Shown here piece after piece: positions 13,969 to 24,537 of a DNA stretch of 64,000 bases. The position numbers and the translations under genes were made by a program. Source of the stretch: Spongilla lacustris (taxonomy: Eukaryota; Porifera; Demospongiae; Spongillida; Spongillidae). Numbering within the stretch: position 1 is the first letter of the stretch; every line of letters starts with the position of its first letter. The stretch covers positions 3,288,788 through 3,352,787 of the forward strand of contig OX442434.1 in the NCBI GenBank assembly GCA_949361645.1. Direction: 5' to 3'. The notes under the pieces were generated by a model that worked only from the letters and a program-made list of their open reading frames with translations, was not told where the DNA came from and did not search any database.

Positions 13969-14146
13969 TATGGGGGGGGGGGGGGGGGGGGGGAAGGGGG
14001 TAGTCAGGTGAGCCATGAGTCATATGGGGGGGCAGGGGAGGGGTAGTCAGGTGAGCCATGAGTCAAATGGGGGGAAGGGGAGGGGGGTAGTCAGGTGAGC
14101 CATAAGTCATACGGGGGGAGGGGTAGTCAGGTGAGCCAATGGAGGT
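13945..14146 (+). repeat. Tandem repeat derived from the MRCK terminal exon/donor sequence
   Basis: Five spaced copies of gtagtcaggtgagccatgag start near 13947, 14000, 14043, 14087 and 14124, separated by G-rich spacers (one a 22-bp G run). The first copy is the end of the last MRCK coding exon and includes its last codons, a consensus donor (cag|gtgagc) and the TGA stop. The later copies lie downstream. Confidence 0.85.
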
Positions 14147-14307
14147 GTTAGTCATGTAAACAAGAAAAATAGCAGTCAAGTGGGGCGATGTGGTGGAGCG
14201 GAGATTTGGTAAAATTATGTGGCTTCTGTTTTAACCCTTTTAGGAACGTCTTATTGACCAGAAGCAGCGGTATCGACCTATTACAGAAAATTTTCAAGAT
14301 TTCTCTC

Positions 14308-14313
14308 AATAAA
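14308..14313 (+). terminator. Possible MRCK polyadenylation signal (AATAAA)
   Basis: AATAAA lies 340 nt after the MRCK stop codon. It is the first canonical hexamer I noticed downstream on this strand. Placement is plausible, but no cleavage evidence is available. Confidence 0.4.
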
Positions 14314-15208
14314 TTCAGCAGTATTTCTGACAAACTTCTGATCTTTTTTATAACCTATATTATGTATGCATCACATAGAGCAGAGTTGGTGTCGTGTGGC
14401 AGCAAATAGTTCATGACTGTAAAATGCGTAACCGTGCAGTATGAATTATTTTTTTCTCCCTTTCGTGTGGCATTTTCCTTGTGTACCTTACCACTACATA
14501 ATATTATGGAAATCCTGCGTGCAGTCCTAGGACGTAGGTTATTTTAAAACAATGGGTTGCATATGCCTGAGTGGTAGTTTCTCGCACACACGTACCATAA
14601 CGTCCATAAGGGATGATATGGTGAACCAACAGCAAGGTTACTCGTACACCATCTAGTACCTAGTACGTGTCAGAGATTTTGATTTGAGAGAAAAAATTCG
14701 ACTTAATCCAGCCTGCATGCATGCAAACGTGTTCGTTTGTTTCCAAGTTAAATAATGGGCTGCATGCATGAGTGTTATCAATTGAAATTACATTATTTTA
14801 AATTGATGCATTACCCATGTCAATTCAAAACATGAACAGTCAGTCACTCAGTCTGGATGGGGCCGCTTTTCCGGTAGCTAGGAGAGGGTGTGTGGTTTAT
14901 TCATTTATTTCTACGAAGTTGAGAGTGCACGAAGGCTTAATATGTCAACAATATTGTTGTTGTTTTTTTTTTTTTTTCCCCTGGCGAATTCAGTGAGGAG
15001 TCCCGAATATCCACAGAGACTGGGAACGAGGTGCATTCCAATGGCAGCGGATGGGAATTAGCTACGCGCGTTTCAAGCAATTTTTTTTCACTGAAAAACA
15101 CGTTCTTATTTGTTCCACTACCAACGCACTACTAAGTATGGGACAAGCAAGTTTTTTGCTTACTGAGATAAAAACGACAATGGATCACGAGATTTTCATC
15201 AGCTTTTG

Positions 15209-15239
<31 letters not shown>

Positions 15240-17129
15240 AGAAAAACTGTACGGACTCCCCATCCGATCGCCCAATATAGTAAAACTTAAAGAGAGAATT
15301 GTGAATCTGCTTTCAAAATAAAAATCGGACTTAAAACAAAAAAGATACGAGGGATCGAAAAAGGGGGGGGGGGGGGGGGGGGCGTAGGGGTGGTACCCCC
15401 TGCTAAAATTACATTTCAAGAACAATTTCCGAATTCATGTGTTTTTGTATCTATTTTTGTTTCGCTTGAAGTTGCATTAATCTATTTCTCCCAACCAAAG
15501 GACGTCACTGAGACCCCATATATATAACCGCCAGATACTTGCAAAACCAGCAGCGATGAAATTAACCCTTAACCCCCTCGTCCTTATCATAATTTGGTTC
15601 ATTAGTATAGGTGCGGCAAATTAATAATTAACGTATGACGGCACGAGCGATGCACCAGCAAAACAGCGGCGTAGGAACTCCGAAGGAGTTAAAAAGTGGT
15701 TGGGGGGGGGGGGGGGGGGTACATTGATCAGACACGTAGGAAGTAGTGATAAGTGGTCAGGCGCAGAGCCCCAGAAATAAAACAATTCCGAACAATGTCT
15801 GCATTTTTGGCTCAGGATGACAGGAAAAGAGCTATGCATTTTTTGTAGCACTGAAATCCTCGGAACAGAAGTACTTCGCGTCCCTGACAGCATTTTTTGC
15901 TGGCATGTCTGATGGCAAGACCTTCTCATCCCCCCTGCAAGTAGATCCTTCACTGAAAAGGCGATAGATCATTTTGAATTATTGCCAGGGCTGCATTAAT
16001 AACATAGTACTCTGCCCGAAAGTAGCAGTGGCACGCAATTTTAAATGACATGTATGTGGACTGATTAATTAATGGACCTGATGTAGCTAAAAGTAGTTTT
16101 AGCATATCATATTCAAAACTAGTCATTTGGCTGAAACGCTAAATTCAGTCCAGGTTCTGAATCACGGGGTAGCGAGTTCAAAGATTGGTGATCAGTTTTT
16201 CACCCGAGGAGTTTGGGTTTGGGCCCGCCTCTCATGAGTCTCATCCTCCCATGATGCAGGTTTGACAACTTGACTGCCCCGCTAGATTCCCACTTCGACA
16301 AATAATCGCATTAGTCCGCTTCGCATCCGCATAAGGCCTACTGATAGTAATTACCAATATCACTTTTTTTTTTTCTTCTTTTTTTTTTTAATGATTTACT
16401 TCTGCGGTTACAGGGATAAATGTACCATACACTGGGCTGAGCGATGTGATCACACATTATTTGCGTTATACATTATACCGGTATTTACAGCATGAGCAGC
16501 TACTTTTTTTTTTTTTTTAATTCTTTTTAAGATTTGGTGTTTACAGGGTAATATCAATACTAGGAAGCTACAGTTGTGATATTAAGTAAGAGCCCGGTGA
16601 AAAGATATAATTAGATATATCAGTAAATTATTTTTCACTAAGTTAATACATACATAAGTTACATAACCATATCATTAAAACAAGAAAGAAATGCACAGGA
16701 ACATAGGATGAAAACATGCTAAAATTTCAGTGTGTGCTCCATCATCAAACCTAGACCACATCGCCATTTCACTCTAGAAGCCTCACAAACCTATGGAAAA
16801 ACACAGGCTAGTAGATATCAAGATTGCAACTGAATGAACTTTTCCCTGCATGCTTAAGGTTACGCTTGATAAAATGCTCTGTGTAGGAGACCGTCAGCTG
16901 ATCATGAAACAACAAACGGTTGTATTAGTTTTTGTTTTGAAAGATGAATGCTTTTAAAACTTCACGTCCAAGGATGTGCCTCGTACATCAGATGTAAATG
17001 TATATGTACATGTACGAACGCGTGTAACCAATATGCATTTTCAGCCGCTTCTGGAGGTGGACTTCGGGCGAAAAGTGGTCAGATCATGGCCCGAATGTAC
17101 GGCCCTGTTGATGGTCATCATGGGCAGGG
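14314..17129. other. Intergenic region, no gene seen; long poly(G) runs
   Basis: No open frame here resembles a protein. Notable are uninterrupted G runs at 15210-15237 (28), 15363-15382 (20) and 15702-15719 (18), plus T runs near 14965, 16365-16390 and 16506. Short ORFs at 15132-15425 and 15621-15953 on the minus strand owe their length to the C runs. Confidence 0.6.
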
Positions 17130-17400
17130 GAGGGTGCGGGAGAGGGGTACCCCTCTGAGTCTCGCCCAGCCAGCTAGGCCTAGGGGAGTGCTGTAAGCGC
17201 CCGCATTGGGGTCTGGGGCTGTGCCCCAGAAGCCAACGCTTTTTGCATTTAAAGACGTTACAAAGCTACACTAGAATCAGTACAATTTATTCGCATTTAT
17301 CTGGGGGGAGGGGGGGGGGGAGACATGGCCCCCTCCCCCTTTTAAAAGTGGGGGGACAGTTGCCCTGCCCCCCCCCCTTTTCCTACGCCACTGCAAAAGA
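17130..17400. repeat. Probable dispersed G/C-run repeat (MITE/SINE-like)
   Basis: This segment has short self-complementary stretches (gaggggtacccctc; gtctggggctgtgccccaga) and alternating G and C runs, ending in cctacgccactgc. A related ggcgtagggg string occurs near 15383 and 22889 beside G runs. The look is that of a dispersed non-coding repeat; the family cannot be named from one window. Confidence 0.4.
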
Positions 17401-17421
17401 AGAAGTGGCTTCTGTGCAAGT

Positions 17422-17662
17422 GCTGCTTCTACCGAGGAACCCGTTGTTTTTGAGGAATCACTGAGTCCGTTCGATCGTAGTGTAGCGGAGCAAAACCAGA
17501 GGTTGCCTAAGCCGTCAGGGGTACATGTATGTACTAGGTGTGCCCTTCTTCCTTCGTGCAAAGGACTATGCAGCACAGGAGCAGGTGAAGAGGCTAAAGA
17601 TAGACCTCACCAGGTTGAAGTATGATGCTGCATCTATTACCAACTCTTTCTCATTTGGATGA
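17422..17662 (+). CDS. Possible orphan terminal exons of an unrecognised gene
   Basis: Two stretches read like coding exons. The first, about 17422-17520, encodes an acidic stretch beginning AASTEEPVVFEESLSPF and ends at a usable donor (ggg|gtacat). The second, 17564-17662, has an acceptor (gtgcaaag) and encodes a 32-residue helix-prone peptide starting DYAAQEQVKRLKIDLTRLKY, then TGA. The phases are compatible with each other, and 0-phase entry is also compatible with the optional MRCK donor at 13953/13954. I do not recognise the protein. It may be an alternative MRCK 3' end, a gene fragment or chance. Confidence 0.25.
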
Positions 17663-17770
17663 TTCAGAGATAATATATATTATCCCTGGATGATTCGACG
17701 CTGTGGGAACAAATATTTTTGCGGGCCAAAACATGAACGTTTGTCGTATTATTATCTTGTTCTTTTCCCA

Positions 17771-18345
17771 TCAGTAATAATAATAATAATAAGGCCTGGG
17801 TGGCCAACTCGAGGTGGGAGGAGGGACTGAGGCTGATGGTTCCCGAAGCCGGCCAGCCGACTAACTGGTGCCCAATTGGTCCACAGGCAAACCAGCTGCT
17901 TTTGATATCACAGTGACCTCTCCGCTTAACCCTATTTCTTTGCCCGAAGCAAAGGTCACTGGTGGTTCTGCAGCTCGGATGGCTGAGATGCGCAAACACA
18001 TCTCCAACGACCCCAAGTGCAGGGCCTTGGGGTGGGTTTGCATTCCACTGGCCGTCGAGACCTATGGGTGCTGGGGAACAGAAGCCAGGGACTCCTCTCG
18101 TCTAGCAGCTCGGCTGGCCTTACAGCTACATTGCAGCAAGTCCAAAGCCTTGGTCAGCATTTACCAACGACTCAACCTTACTTTGGTTCGCTGCACAGCC
18201 AGGGCCTTACTTTCACGTGTCGGCACCCAGACCCCAGAGGGTTAAAAACTTTAGTTTAGGACTCCCTCGTGATTTCCCTTTGTTTATGTTATTGGTACAT
18301 ATGTGTATTTGTAATTGTAATTTTTTTGAATTATACATTATTAAA
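17771..18345 (+). mobile_element. 5'-truncated non-LTR retrotransposon copy A (nuclease end only)
   Basis: The copy starts directly after a (TAA)n run at 17771-17794. It carries the C-terminal endonuclease-like region (SRSRPAD, then LVPNWSTGKPAAFDITVTSP), the conserved block around ALGWVCIPLAVETYGCWGTE and the family C-terminus. A TAA stop replaces the residue after PAD, so the copy is dead. The 3' UTR ends in a T/A-rich tail near 18345 and runs into copy B. Motif RPAD...FDVTV fits the restriction-like (PD-D/ExK) nuclease of R2/R4-type elements. Confidence 0.8.
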
Positions 18346-18349
18346 AAAT

Positions 18350-19970
18350 ACATAAGCTGGTGTCTACAATTGATGCAGATGATGATTGTTTTAGCTTACT
18401 GCTACAGGCCTGGTACCTCGATGATGGGGTTCTTGCAGGTAGCCGTCCTGCAGTGCTTCGAGCAGTGCATCTGTTAGAGGAGTTGGGCCCTGCTCTGGGT
18501 ATCCATATCAATTTGACCAAATGTGAATTGTTTGGTAGGATGGGCAACACTGCTTTCCCTCCTTCTGTGAGAAGTTCACTCCTGCTTAACCTTGACATAC
18601 TTGGGGCTCCAATAGGTGATTACCTACATTGCACCCATTTCATTTGTGAGAAAGTTTCCCAAGCTAAGGGGTTACTATCAGCTTTGGTGGATGTAGCTGC
18701 AGCGGATCTCCATGTGGCAACATCTCTCCTTAGGATATGTGGCAGTTTCTGCAAACTTGTTCACTTAGCAAGAACCACTCCTCCAAGTATTTCCGCTGAC
18801 TCCCTACAGTCATCTGATGAAGAGGTAAGGATTTGTTTCTCCTCATGCTTGGCAGTCGACATTCCTGATGTTCATTGGCAGCAAGCACGACTTAGCCTGA
18901 GTTTTGGAGGTTTAGGATTTCATTCTCTTTCTCACCATGGCTGTGCTGCCTTCATCTCTTCTTTATCTTGCTCAGGTATCGGTAGGGCTAGCAACAGGCA
19001 TTTAGTGAGTGCTATTTCAAGGTTCAACACTCTTGTATCCACTAGTGATGTCATCACTTTAGAAGCTACTTTATCCTCTCCTCCTTCCCAGCATGCCTTG
19101 TCCAGGAAATTAGACAGTCATCTTTTTCACTCAATTATGATGACCTCTTCTCCTGCTAACAAGGCACGTCTTCTTTCTTCTTCTGCTGCTCATGCTAGCT
19201 CTTGGTTGTCAGTTGTTCCTTCTGTAGGTCTTGGATTGCATCTTGACTCTTCTGAATTCCATACAGCAGTGAAATGGTGGCTTGGCATGAACTCTACTGC
19301 TAGAGCCTCTTGCCCTTTCTGTCCAGACACTGCTTTGGACCCACTTGGCCATCATGCGGTTTCGTGCAGACATGGGGGTGATGTGGTCATTAGACACAAC
19401 CGCCTGCGAAACATCATTGCTGACTTTTGGCGTCGTGCCCACTTATCTGTACGAATTGAGGTTGGTAGAGGGCTCTTGGGAACACACAATTACACACGAC
19501 CTGCTGATGTGCTGGTTGATGGATGGGATAGAGCTGCCTTTGACGTCACTGTTACCTCTCCTCTTACCCCAGTCACCCTGAATGAGGCCAGCATCAATGA
19601 AGGAGTCGCAGCCTTGGCTGCTGAGACAAGGAAGCATGCAGCTAATGATGCTAGGTGCCAAGCACTCGGATGGTCGTGCATTCCTCTTGCAGTGGAAATA
19701 TTTGGCAATTGGGGAAGAGAGCGTTTTTTCTCGCTTGGCCACTTTGCTGGCCCTGCATCAGGGTTGACCGAAGTCTACTGTTGTCAGAGACATTTATGGT
19801 CACCTCAGCATCTCTCTGGTAAGGTCAGTGGCTAGGTCCATTATGGGGCGAGAGATAGTTAATTGACACTTTTGTAGGTAGGCTAGGTGTTTAACTTTTT
19901 TCTTTGTGATCAAGGTTGTACTTATTCTCATGTATAAATTATAATAATTAAAATATAATAATAATAATGA
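18350..19970 (+). mobile_element. Non-LTR retrotransposon copy B: RT motif C through nuclease, (TAA)n tail
   Basis: This is the longest copy. The open frame 18360-19835 begins just before the reverse-transcriptase catalytic box (WYLDDG, residues 18-23) and runs through the thumb region. It continues through a CCHC zinc knuckle (C318, C321, H331 or H332, C336) and a restriction-like endonuclease (RPAD at 380-383, FDVTV with D395, candidate Lys425). The RT fingers and palm N-terminal to motif C are missing, so the copy is 5' truncated. Near 19713 a one-base frameshift throws the last part out of frame, and a TGA at 19765-19767 interrupts the corrected frame. The copy ends in (TAA)n at about 19940-19970. 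RT plus CCHC plus RLE, without an AP endonuclease in view, points to the R2/R4/NeSL group. Confidence 0.85.
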
Positions 19971-20335
19971 TGTGAAATGCTCTGAGCTTGGGTGGAAGTG
20001 TGTCCCACTAGCTGTGGAGAGCTATGGGTGTTGGGGTACAGAAGCTAGGCAGCACCTGGCACGATTGGCTTCTCGTCTGGCTACACGCTACAATACCTCA
20101 AAGTCCCAGGCTACCTCCAATTTGTACGGGAGACTCAACTTGACCCTGGTGAGGGCAAATGTTCGAGCTTTGCTGTCCTGTCCAATATCCTTTCAAGACA
20201 CCTGTTAGATAGTGTGTTACCATTATTAGTTACGTTGTGTTTATTGCATAATACACAATAATAATCATAATAATATAAGTGGTGTATATGTGTACTTGTA
20301 ATTGTAATTTTTCAATAATAATAATAATAATAACA
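19971..20335 (+). mobile_element. Truncated retrotransposon copy C, (TAA)n-flanked
   Basis: Only the last 70 or so codons remain (CSELGWKCVPLAVESYGCWG to the LYGRLNLTLVRANVRALLS block). The 3' UTR contains gtgtacttgtaattgtaatt, as in copy A, and ends in (AAT)n at 20313-20332. It begins immediately after the TAA tail of copy B. Confidence 0.8.
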
Positions 20336-20570
20336 AACATCTATCAGAGACTGAACCTCACCTTAGTTCGCTGCAATGCCAGAGCCTTGCTATCCCATGC
20401 TAGGTTTCAGCATTCAGTGGGCGAGGGCTGAAAATGTTGTGTGTGTGTGTGTGTGTGTGTTTTTTTTTTTTCTCTTTCTTTTTTTTGTGTAGTCTAGGTG
20501 GTAGGTACTATATTATTAATAATGATAATTATTTTTAAAATAATAATAATACTAATAATATACTTTTTGT
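20336..20570 (+). mobile_element. Truncated retrotransposon copy D, last about 30 codons
   Basis: After the preceding (AAT)n it encodes IYQRLNLTLVRCNARALLSH and a short terminus ending at a TGA at 20429-20431. A (TG)n tract and a T-rich tail follow, then (AAT)n again at 20540-20562. Confidence 0.75.
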
Positions 20571-20860
20571 TCCATTGGCTGTTGAGTCTTTTGGTGGTTG
20601 GGGCACAGCTAGTGCACCAATTTTCAAGACTCTGGCCAAAATGGTGACCAACAGATCAGATCAGCCAGTTTCATCAGTATTTTGCTGGCTATATCTAAGG
20701 CTTGCCATTGCATTGCAGAAGAACAATGCCTGTGCAATGATTGCTAGGCAGCCGCTTGTTTATTTGTGTTGTGTCTCAAGTTTTGTGCATACATATTTAT
20801 TTGTACTTTGCTTGTAACCGTTGTTATGTATTCATAGTAACAATAATAATAATAATAATG
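20571..20860 (+). mobile_element. Truncated, divergent retrotransposon copy E
   Basis: Begins with VPLAVESFGGWGTA, the family C-terminal block, in a more diverged version that stays open to 20817. It ends with (AAT)n at 20839-20859. Divergence from the other copies suggests an older insertion or a sister subfamily. Confidence 0.7.
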
Positions 20861-21060
20861 CATCCCTCTTGCTGTTAAGAGCTATGGAACTGGGGGTCTT
20901 GAAACCGGCAGGCTTTTTCCCATTTGGTCTCACGCCTGTCCTTTGGCATAGGACACCAGAAGTCGAAGCTCTTGGTAGACATCTATGGGAGGCTAAACAT
21001 AACCCTGGTGAGGTGCAATGCCAGAGCTCTCCTAAGCAGAGCATGCAATTTGGTTTAGTT
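20861..21060 (+). mobile_element. Truncated, frameshifted retrotransposon copy F
   Basis: Starts right after (AAT)n with IPLAVKSYG in one frame and continues in another frame with LLVDIYGRLNITLVRCNARA. At least one frameshift and an in-frame stop mark it as a pseudogene copy. Confidence 0.7.
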
Positions 21061-21935
21061 ACTCTATATATGTATTATGTATATAGTTTATTGAATAGTG
21101 ATGTAGCCTGTTATACATTGTAGCTCTACGTTCATATAATAGTGTACCTGTATATGAAATAATCCCTGTGTTGTATTGTGTATCTTTTATTATTATGTGT
21201 ATTATTTCCCATATAATACAAGGGTTATTTATATTATTATTGTTGAATATACATGTATATGAACAGAATATGTAATACACACAACACTTAAATCACACTA
21301 CAATTAATTATATTTTAAGATGGGAGCCACCTGGAGAGGATTGCTGTCACATTCGCTCTCACCAAATGCAGGTTGAGCATACTGTACAGCTCAGACAGCA
21401 CAGCTGATTTTGTTTTGCCCGATGTTACGGCAAGATGGGAGGCAAGCTTTTTAAACGAATCTATGGCTTCTTTTCCCCAAGCACCATACGACTCTGCAAC
21501 CAGAGGTATACAAGACCACCCCAAGGCATTGCATTTAGGGTCATTTTCTATGTGTTTATGCTCTTCAGTGGACAACGCAGCTGCCCCAGCTGACAATCCC
21601 GCTACTGATACAATTTTAGGATTTAGTGGTGATGTCACTGAGACATCAAAGGCAGCTGGTTTACCAAGGGCCCAATTGGGTAGCAAAATGTCTGCGGGGC
21701 GTGAGTCTGAAGTAAGGTTGCTGCCCATCTCCACCTTCACACTCAAGTGGGCTCTACAACAAGTCTCCACCAACACATTGCGCAGATGGTTGTGATGGAT
21801 GACCACGTCTCCTCCTTTTTTGCATGTTGTGGCGTGGTGACCAAGGGGATCTAATGCACTGTTTGGGCATAGGGCACACTGGGAACCATTAGAGGTGTCC
21901 AAACCAAGCCATTATTATTAATAATAATAATAATG
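21061..21935 (-). mobile_element. Retrotransposon copy G, opposite orientation, nuclease ORF intact
   Basis: The minus-strand frame 21315-21902 (195 aa) carries the CCHC knuckle (CALCPNSALDPLGHHATTC), the nuclease motif SRPADILLPNWALGKPAAFD and the intact C-terminus ending ILSRWLPS. It is flanked at its 5' side by (ATT)n on its own strand (21903-21932) and at its 3' side by an AT-rich tail toward 21061. It is the only inverted member of the cluster and the best preserved C-terminal half. Confidence 0.8.
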
Positions 21936-22440
21936 ATTTTGGTACGGGCCAATGCTGGAGCTATTCTGATGTGATCATACCTGCCATCATCTGAGTTTAA
22001 TGACATTATTTTGGACTTATAATAGTAACATTAGTGTTATAGCTGTAGTTTGGGGGTGTCCGCTTAACCCAACCACTTTGATTGAAGCGGGGGTGAGGTG
22101 TGGGTCTTCTGCTCTGGTTGCTGAGGCAAGAAAGTACAATGCCAATGATTCCAAGTGTGCTGAGTGTGGATGGGTGTGCATTCCCCTAGCTGTGGAGTCA
22201 TATGGATGCTGAGGCATGGAAGCACAACAATCCTTCTTGCGGCTTGCGGCTCGTCTAGCCATCCAAATGGGATGCAACAAATCACAGGCTACCCTCCCGT
22301 GCAAAGTTTCGGCATTCGGAGGAGGGAGGTTGAGGTGTGTGGGTGTGGGGTGGTTGCTTCTGTGACTTTGATTTTGTTGGTGTGCTGTACGGTGTATTTA
22401 AAAATCATTGCAATAAATTCTATAATTATAATTAAAATAA
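21936..22440 (+). mobile_element. Two nested retrotransposon fragments (copies H1 and H2)
   Basis: H1 (21936-22000) holds only the terminal ILVRANAGAIL block. H2 (about 22045-22440) runs from GCPLNPTTLIEAG through CGWVCIPLAVESYGC. There a TGA replaces the conserved Trp of YGCWG, and the frame resumes with LRLAARLAIQMGCNKSQAT. It ends in an A/T-rich tail with aataata strings near 22430. Confidence 0.7.
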
Positions 22441-22962
22441 TAAGCCTTTGTAAATTAGAACTTGAACATGAACGTTTCTTTTTCAAATGTATTACGTATT
22501 CTACACCTTGTTTTTTCCCATAATAATAATAATTTATGTGCACATATATATATATTATAATTATATATAATAGTATACACAAAGACAAGTAATGGCATAT
22601 AGAAATGCACTTATATACTGCCCTATACTAAAACGGGAAGCATCCGGCTGCAAAAGGGAGACAAGTTCACTGTACATAGCCTTGACCTAAACATTAGTTC
22701 CGAAGATGAAGTGACAACATTATCTGGTAAGGAATTCCAAATATTAATAATTCGGATGGAGAAAAAATATGACCTGAAATTATGACGTGGTGTATAAATA
22801 GATACAGGACTAAGTTTAGTGGATGTTGTGATAAGGCATTATACATGTATATTCATCACTAAGTAGTTCTGATTGTGGCGAAAAAAGGGGCGTAGGGTGG
22901 TGGGTACCCTTTTAAGAAATCTGAGGATGGGTGTTTAAAAAACATTTCTTACCCCCCCTCGT
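22441..22962. other. AT-rich spacer without recognisable gene
   Basis: Contains a further (AAT)n run near 22520 and an AT dinucleotide tract near 22545-22570. No coding or structural RNA signal seen. Confidence 0.5.
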
Positions 22963-24537
22963 CAGCTTTATGTACGTATTTGAAACAAAATGACAAAACT
23001 AAAATTTGATTGCACAGATCTTTCCAACAGTTTTCAGTAACATGTAAAATGTACAACAGTTAACTGACTTTAATAGTTAAGATATACTCATATGCAGTGT
23101 CACCAAAAACATATTTTCAACGGTTTCTCTTTGCCTAGCAGATGGCTTGAAACGAAATTCACTGCATAACTAGGGCTCGATAGTCTGAGAGAGTCGACCC
23201 CGAAAAACAGTAAGGCTTGACTTGAGGCACCATTTTAGGCGATCTCTCTAAGGTTAGAAAAGCCATTTTCTATTGCACTCTTAAATACAGTACAGGAATT
23301 CGTGGAATATGCTTGGGCTCATCTCGTCGAGTTATCGTACGCAATGAATACATTAAAAATCGTGACGCAATAACAATTTATAATACATGTATAATGGCGG
23401 AGGGCGTTGTAGTCTCGTACCCAGACCCTGCTTCCCACAGCTGCGGATGGATTACATCACCGCTACGTGGAAAGAGGGTCTGGTGAACTGCTGTACTCAA
23501 TTTTGTCCCGCGATTACATAACATTATTATTCTAACGTCGGGAGGAATGCAGTGACGTTTTATGAATATGTTTAGCGTCAACATTAGTTAATAATTGAAT
23601 AACTAATTAACGCAACTGGCGGAGGAGAAAGGACAAAACGTTTCCAAACAACGCTTCGCTCGTTGTCCTTCCTCCCACCGCGCATCAAATGCCCAAGGCA
23701 GAAACGGCTTAACTAAGTGACTCCCATGCCAGTTGCAAGACATACGAAGACATCCCGATCCAGTAGTACGTCTACGATGATTGGGAAGTGTTTGTCGTAT
23801 GTGTAAAATAACCCTTACGTTCACCCGCTCACTCGATCGTTCGCCGTACATCCTCCAACACCATCGCAATTACCAATAACTCCCAATAATAACTAAGGTA
23901 TGCAATTACTCCATACCTCGAATCACATTCTGGTGACCGTGGACAGAATTGAGTATAGCAGTTCACCAGACGTAGCGGTGATGTAATTCATCCGCAGCTG
24001 TGGGAATTAGGGTCTGGGCACGAGACTAAGGGCGTTGTTAGTGTTGACGAAACGGCTCTTATATTAATATAGCAAGATTGAAGTACGAGTTCCTTATTTA
24101 CAATGTTGGTGGTTACGAACCCCACCCTCGTAAATTAGAATTGTATCAGCCGGACTCACCTGTCAGTGTCTCACCTGTTTGCAGACTCGCGATAGTACTC
24201 TCCAACATTTAATCGCCCAACGATAATTCGATCCACGTATTCAGATATGATACCCTAAAACGCTTATGTAAGCAATGTAAATTTACATTGTTGCGCACAA
24301 AGAACGGTTTTTTAGAGGGTGCAGCAAGTTCTTCAAGGTCCATTGCCAAAAAAAAAACGTTCAAAATATTTTTTTTTGGAATGGGACCACTGGATATTAA
24401 TGTTATCTTACCTATTAAAGTCATTTAACTATTGTACATTTTACATGTAACTGAAAAACTGTTGGAAAACGTCTGTGCGATCAGATTTTCATTTTGTCAT
24501 TTTGTATTTCAAATACATTCAAACAAACATAAAGCTG
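22963..24537. mobile_element. Long inverted-repeat element with a nested MITE
   Basis: The left arm from 22963 (CAGCTTTATG) matches, as reverse complement, the right arm ending at 24537 (CATAAAGCTG). The similarity continues inward with small gaps for about 200 bp; for example acatgtaaaatgtacaa at 23041 pairs with ttgtacattttacatgt at 24435. No transposase frame is present. A second element occupies the centre (23402-24038). This looks like a non-autonomous DNA transposon interrupted by another. Confidence 0.65.
23402..24038. mobile_element. MITE with about 100-bp terminal inverted repeats and 8-9-bp target duplication
   Basis: TIRs begin AGTCTCGTACCCAGACCC at 23411 and end GGGTCTGGGCACGAGACT at 24027. 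Homology extends inward to about 23513 and 23935. GGGCGTTGT flanks both ends (23402-23410 and 24030-24038), with two extra A on the right. An 8-9-bp duplication fits hAT- or Mutator-type insertion. The 400-bp interior encodes nothing recognisable, so the element is non-autonomous. Confidence 0.8.

Noticed and set aside
16110..16380. Possible tRNA-derived SINE (gagttcaaag resembles a B box)
   Set aside because: No convincing A box, no tRNA fold, no target duplication; evidence too thin.
23603..23869. 88-codon ORF inside the MITE as a transposase remnant
   Set aside because: Arg/Cys-rich with no DDE-type motif; too short and without resemblance to a transposase.
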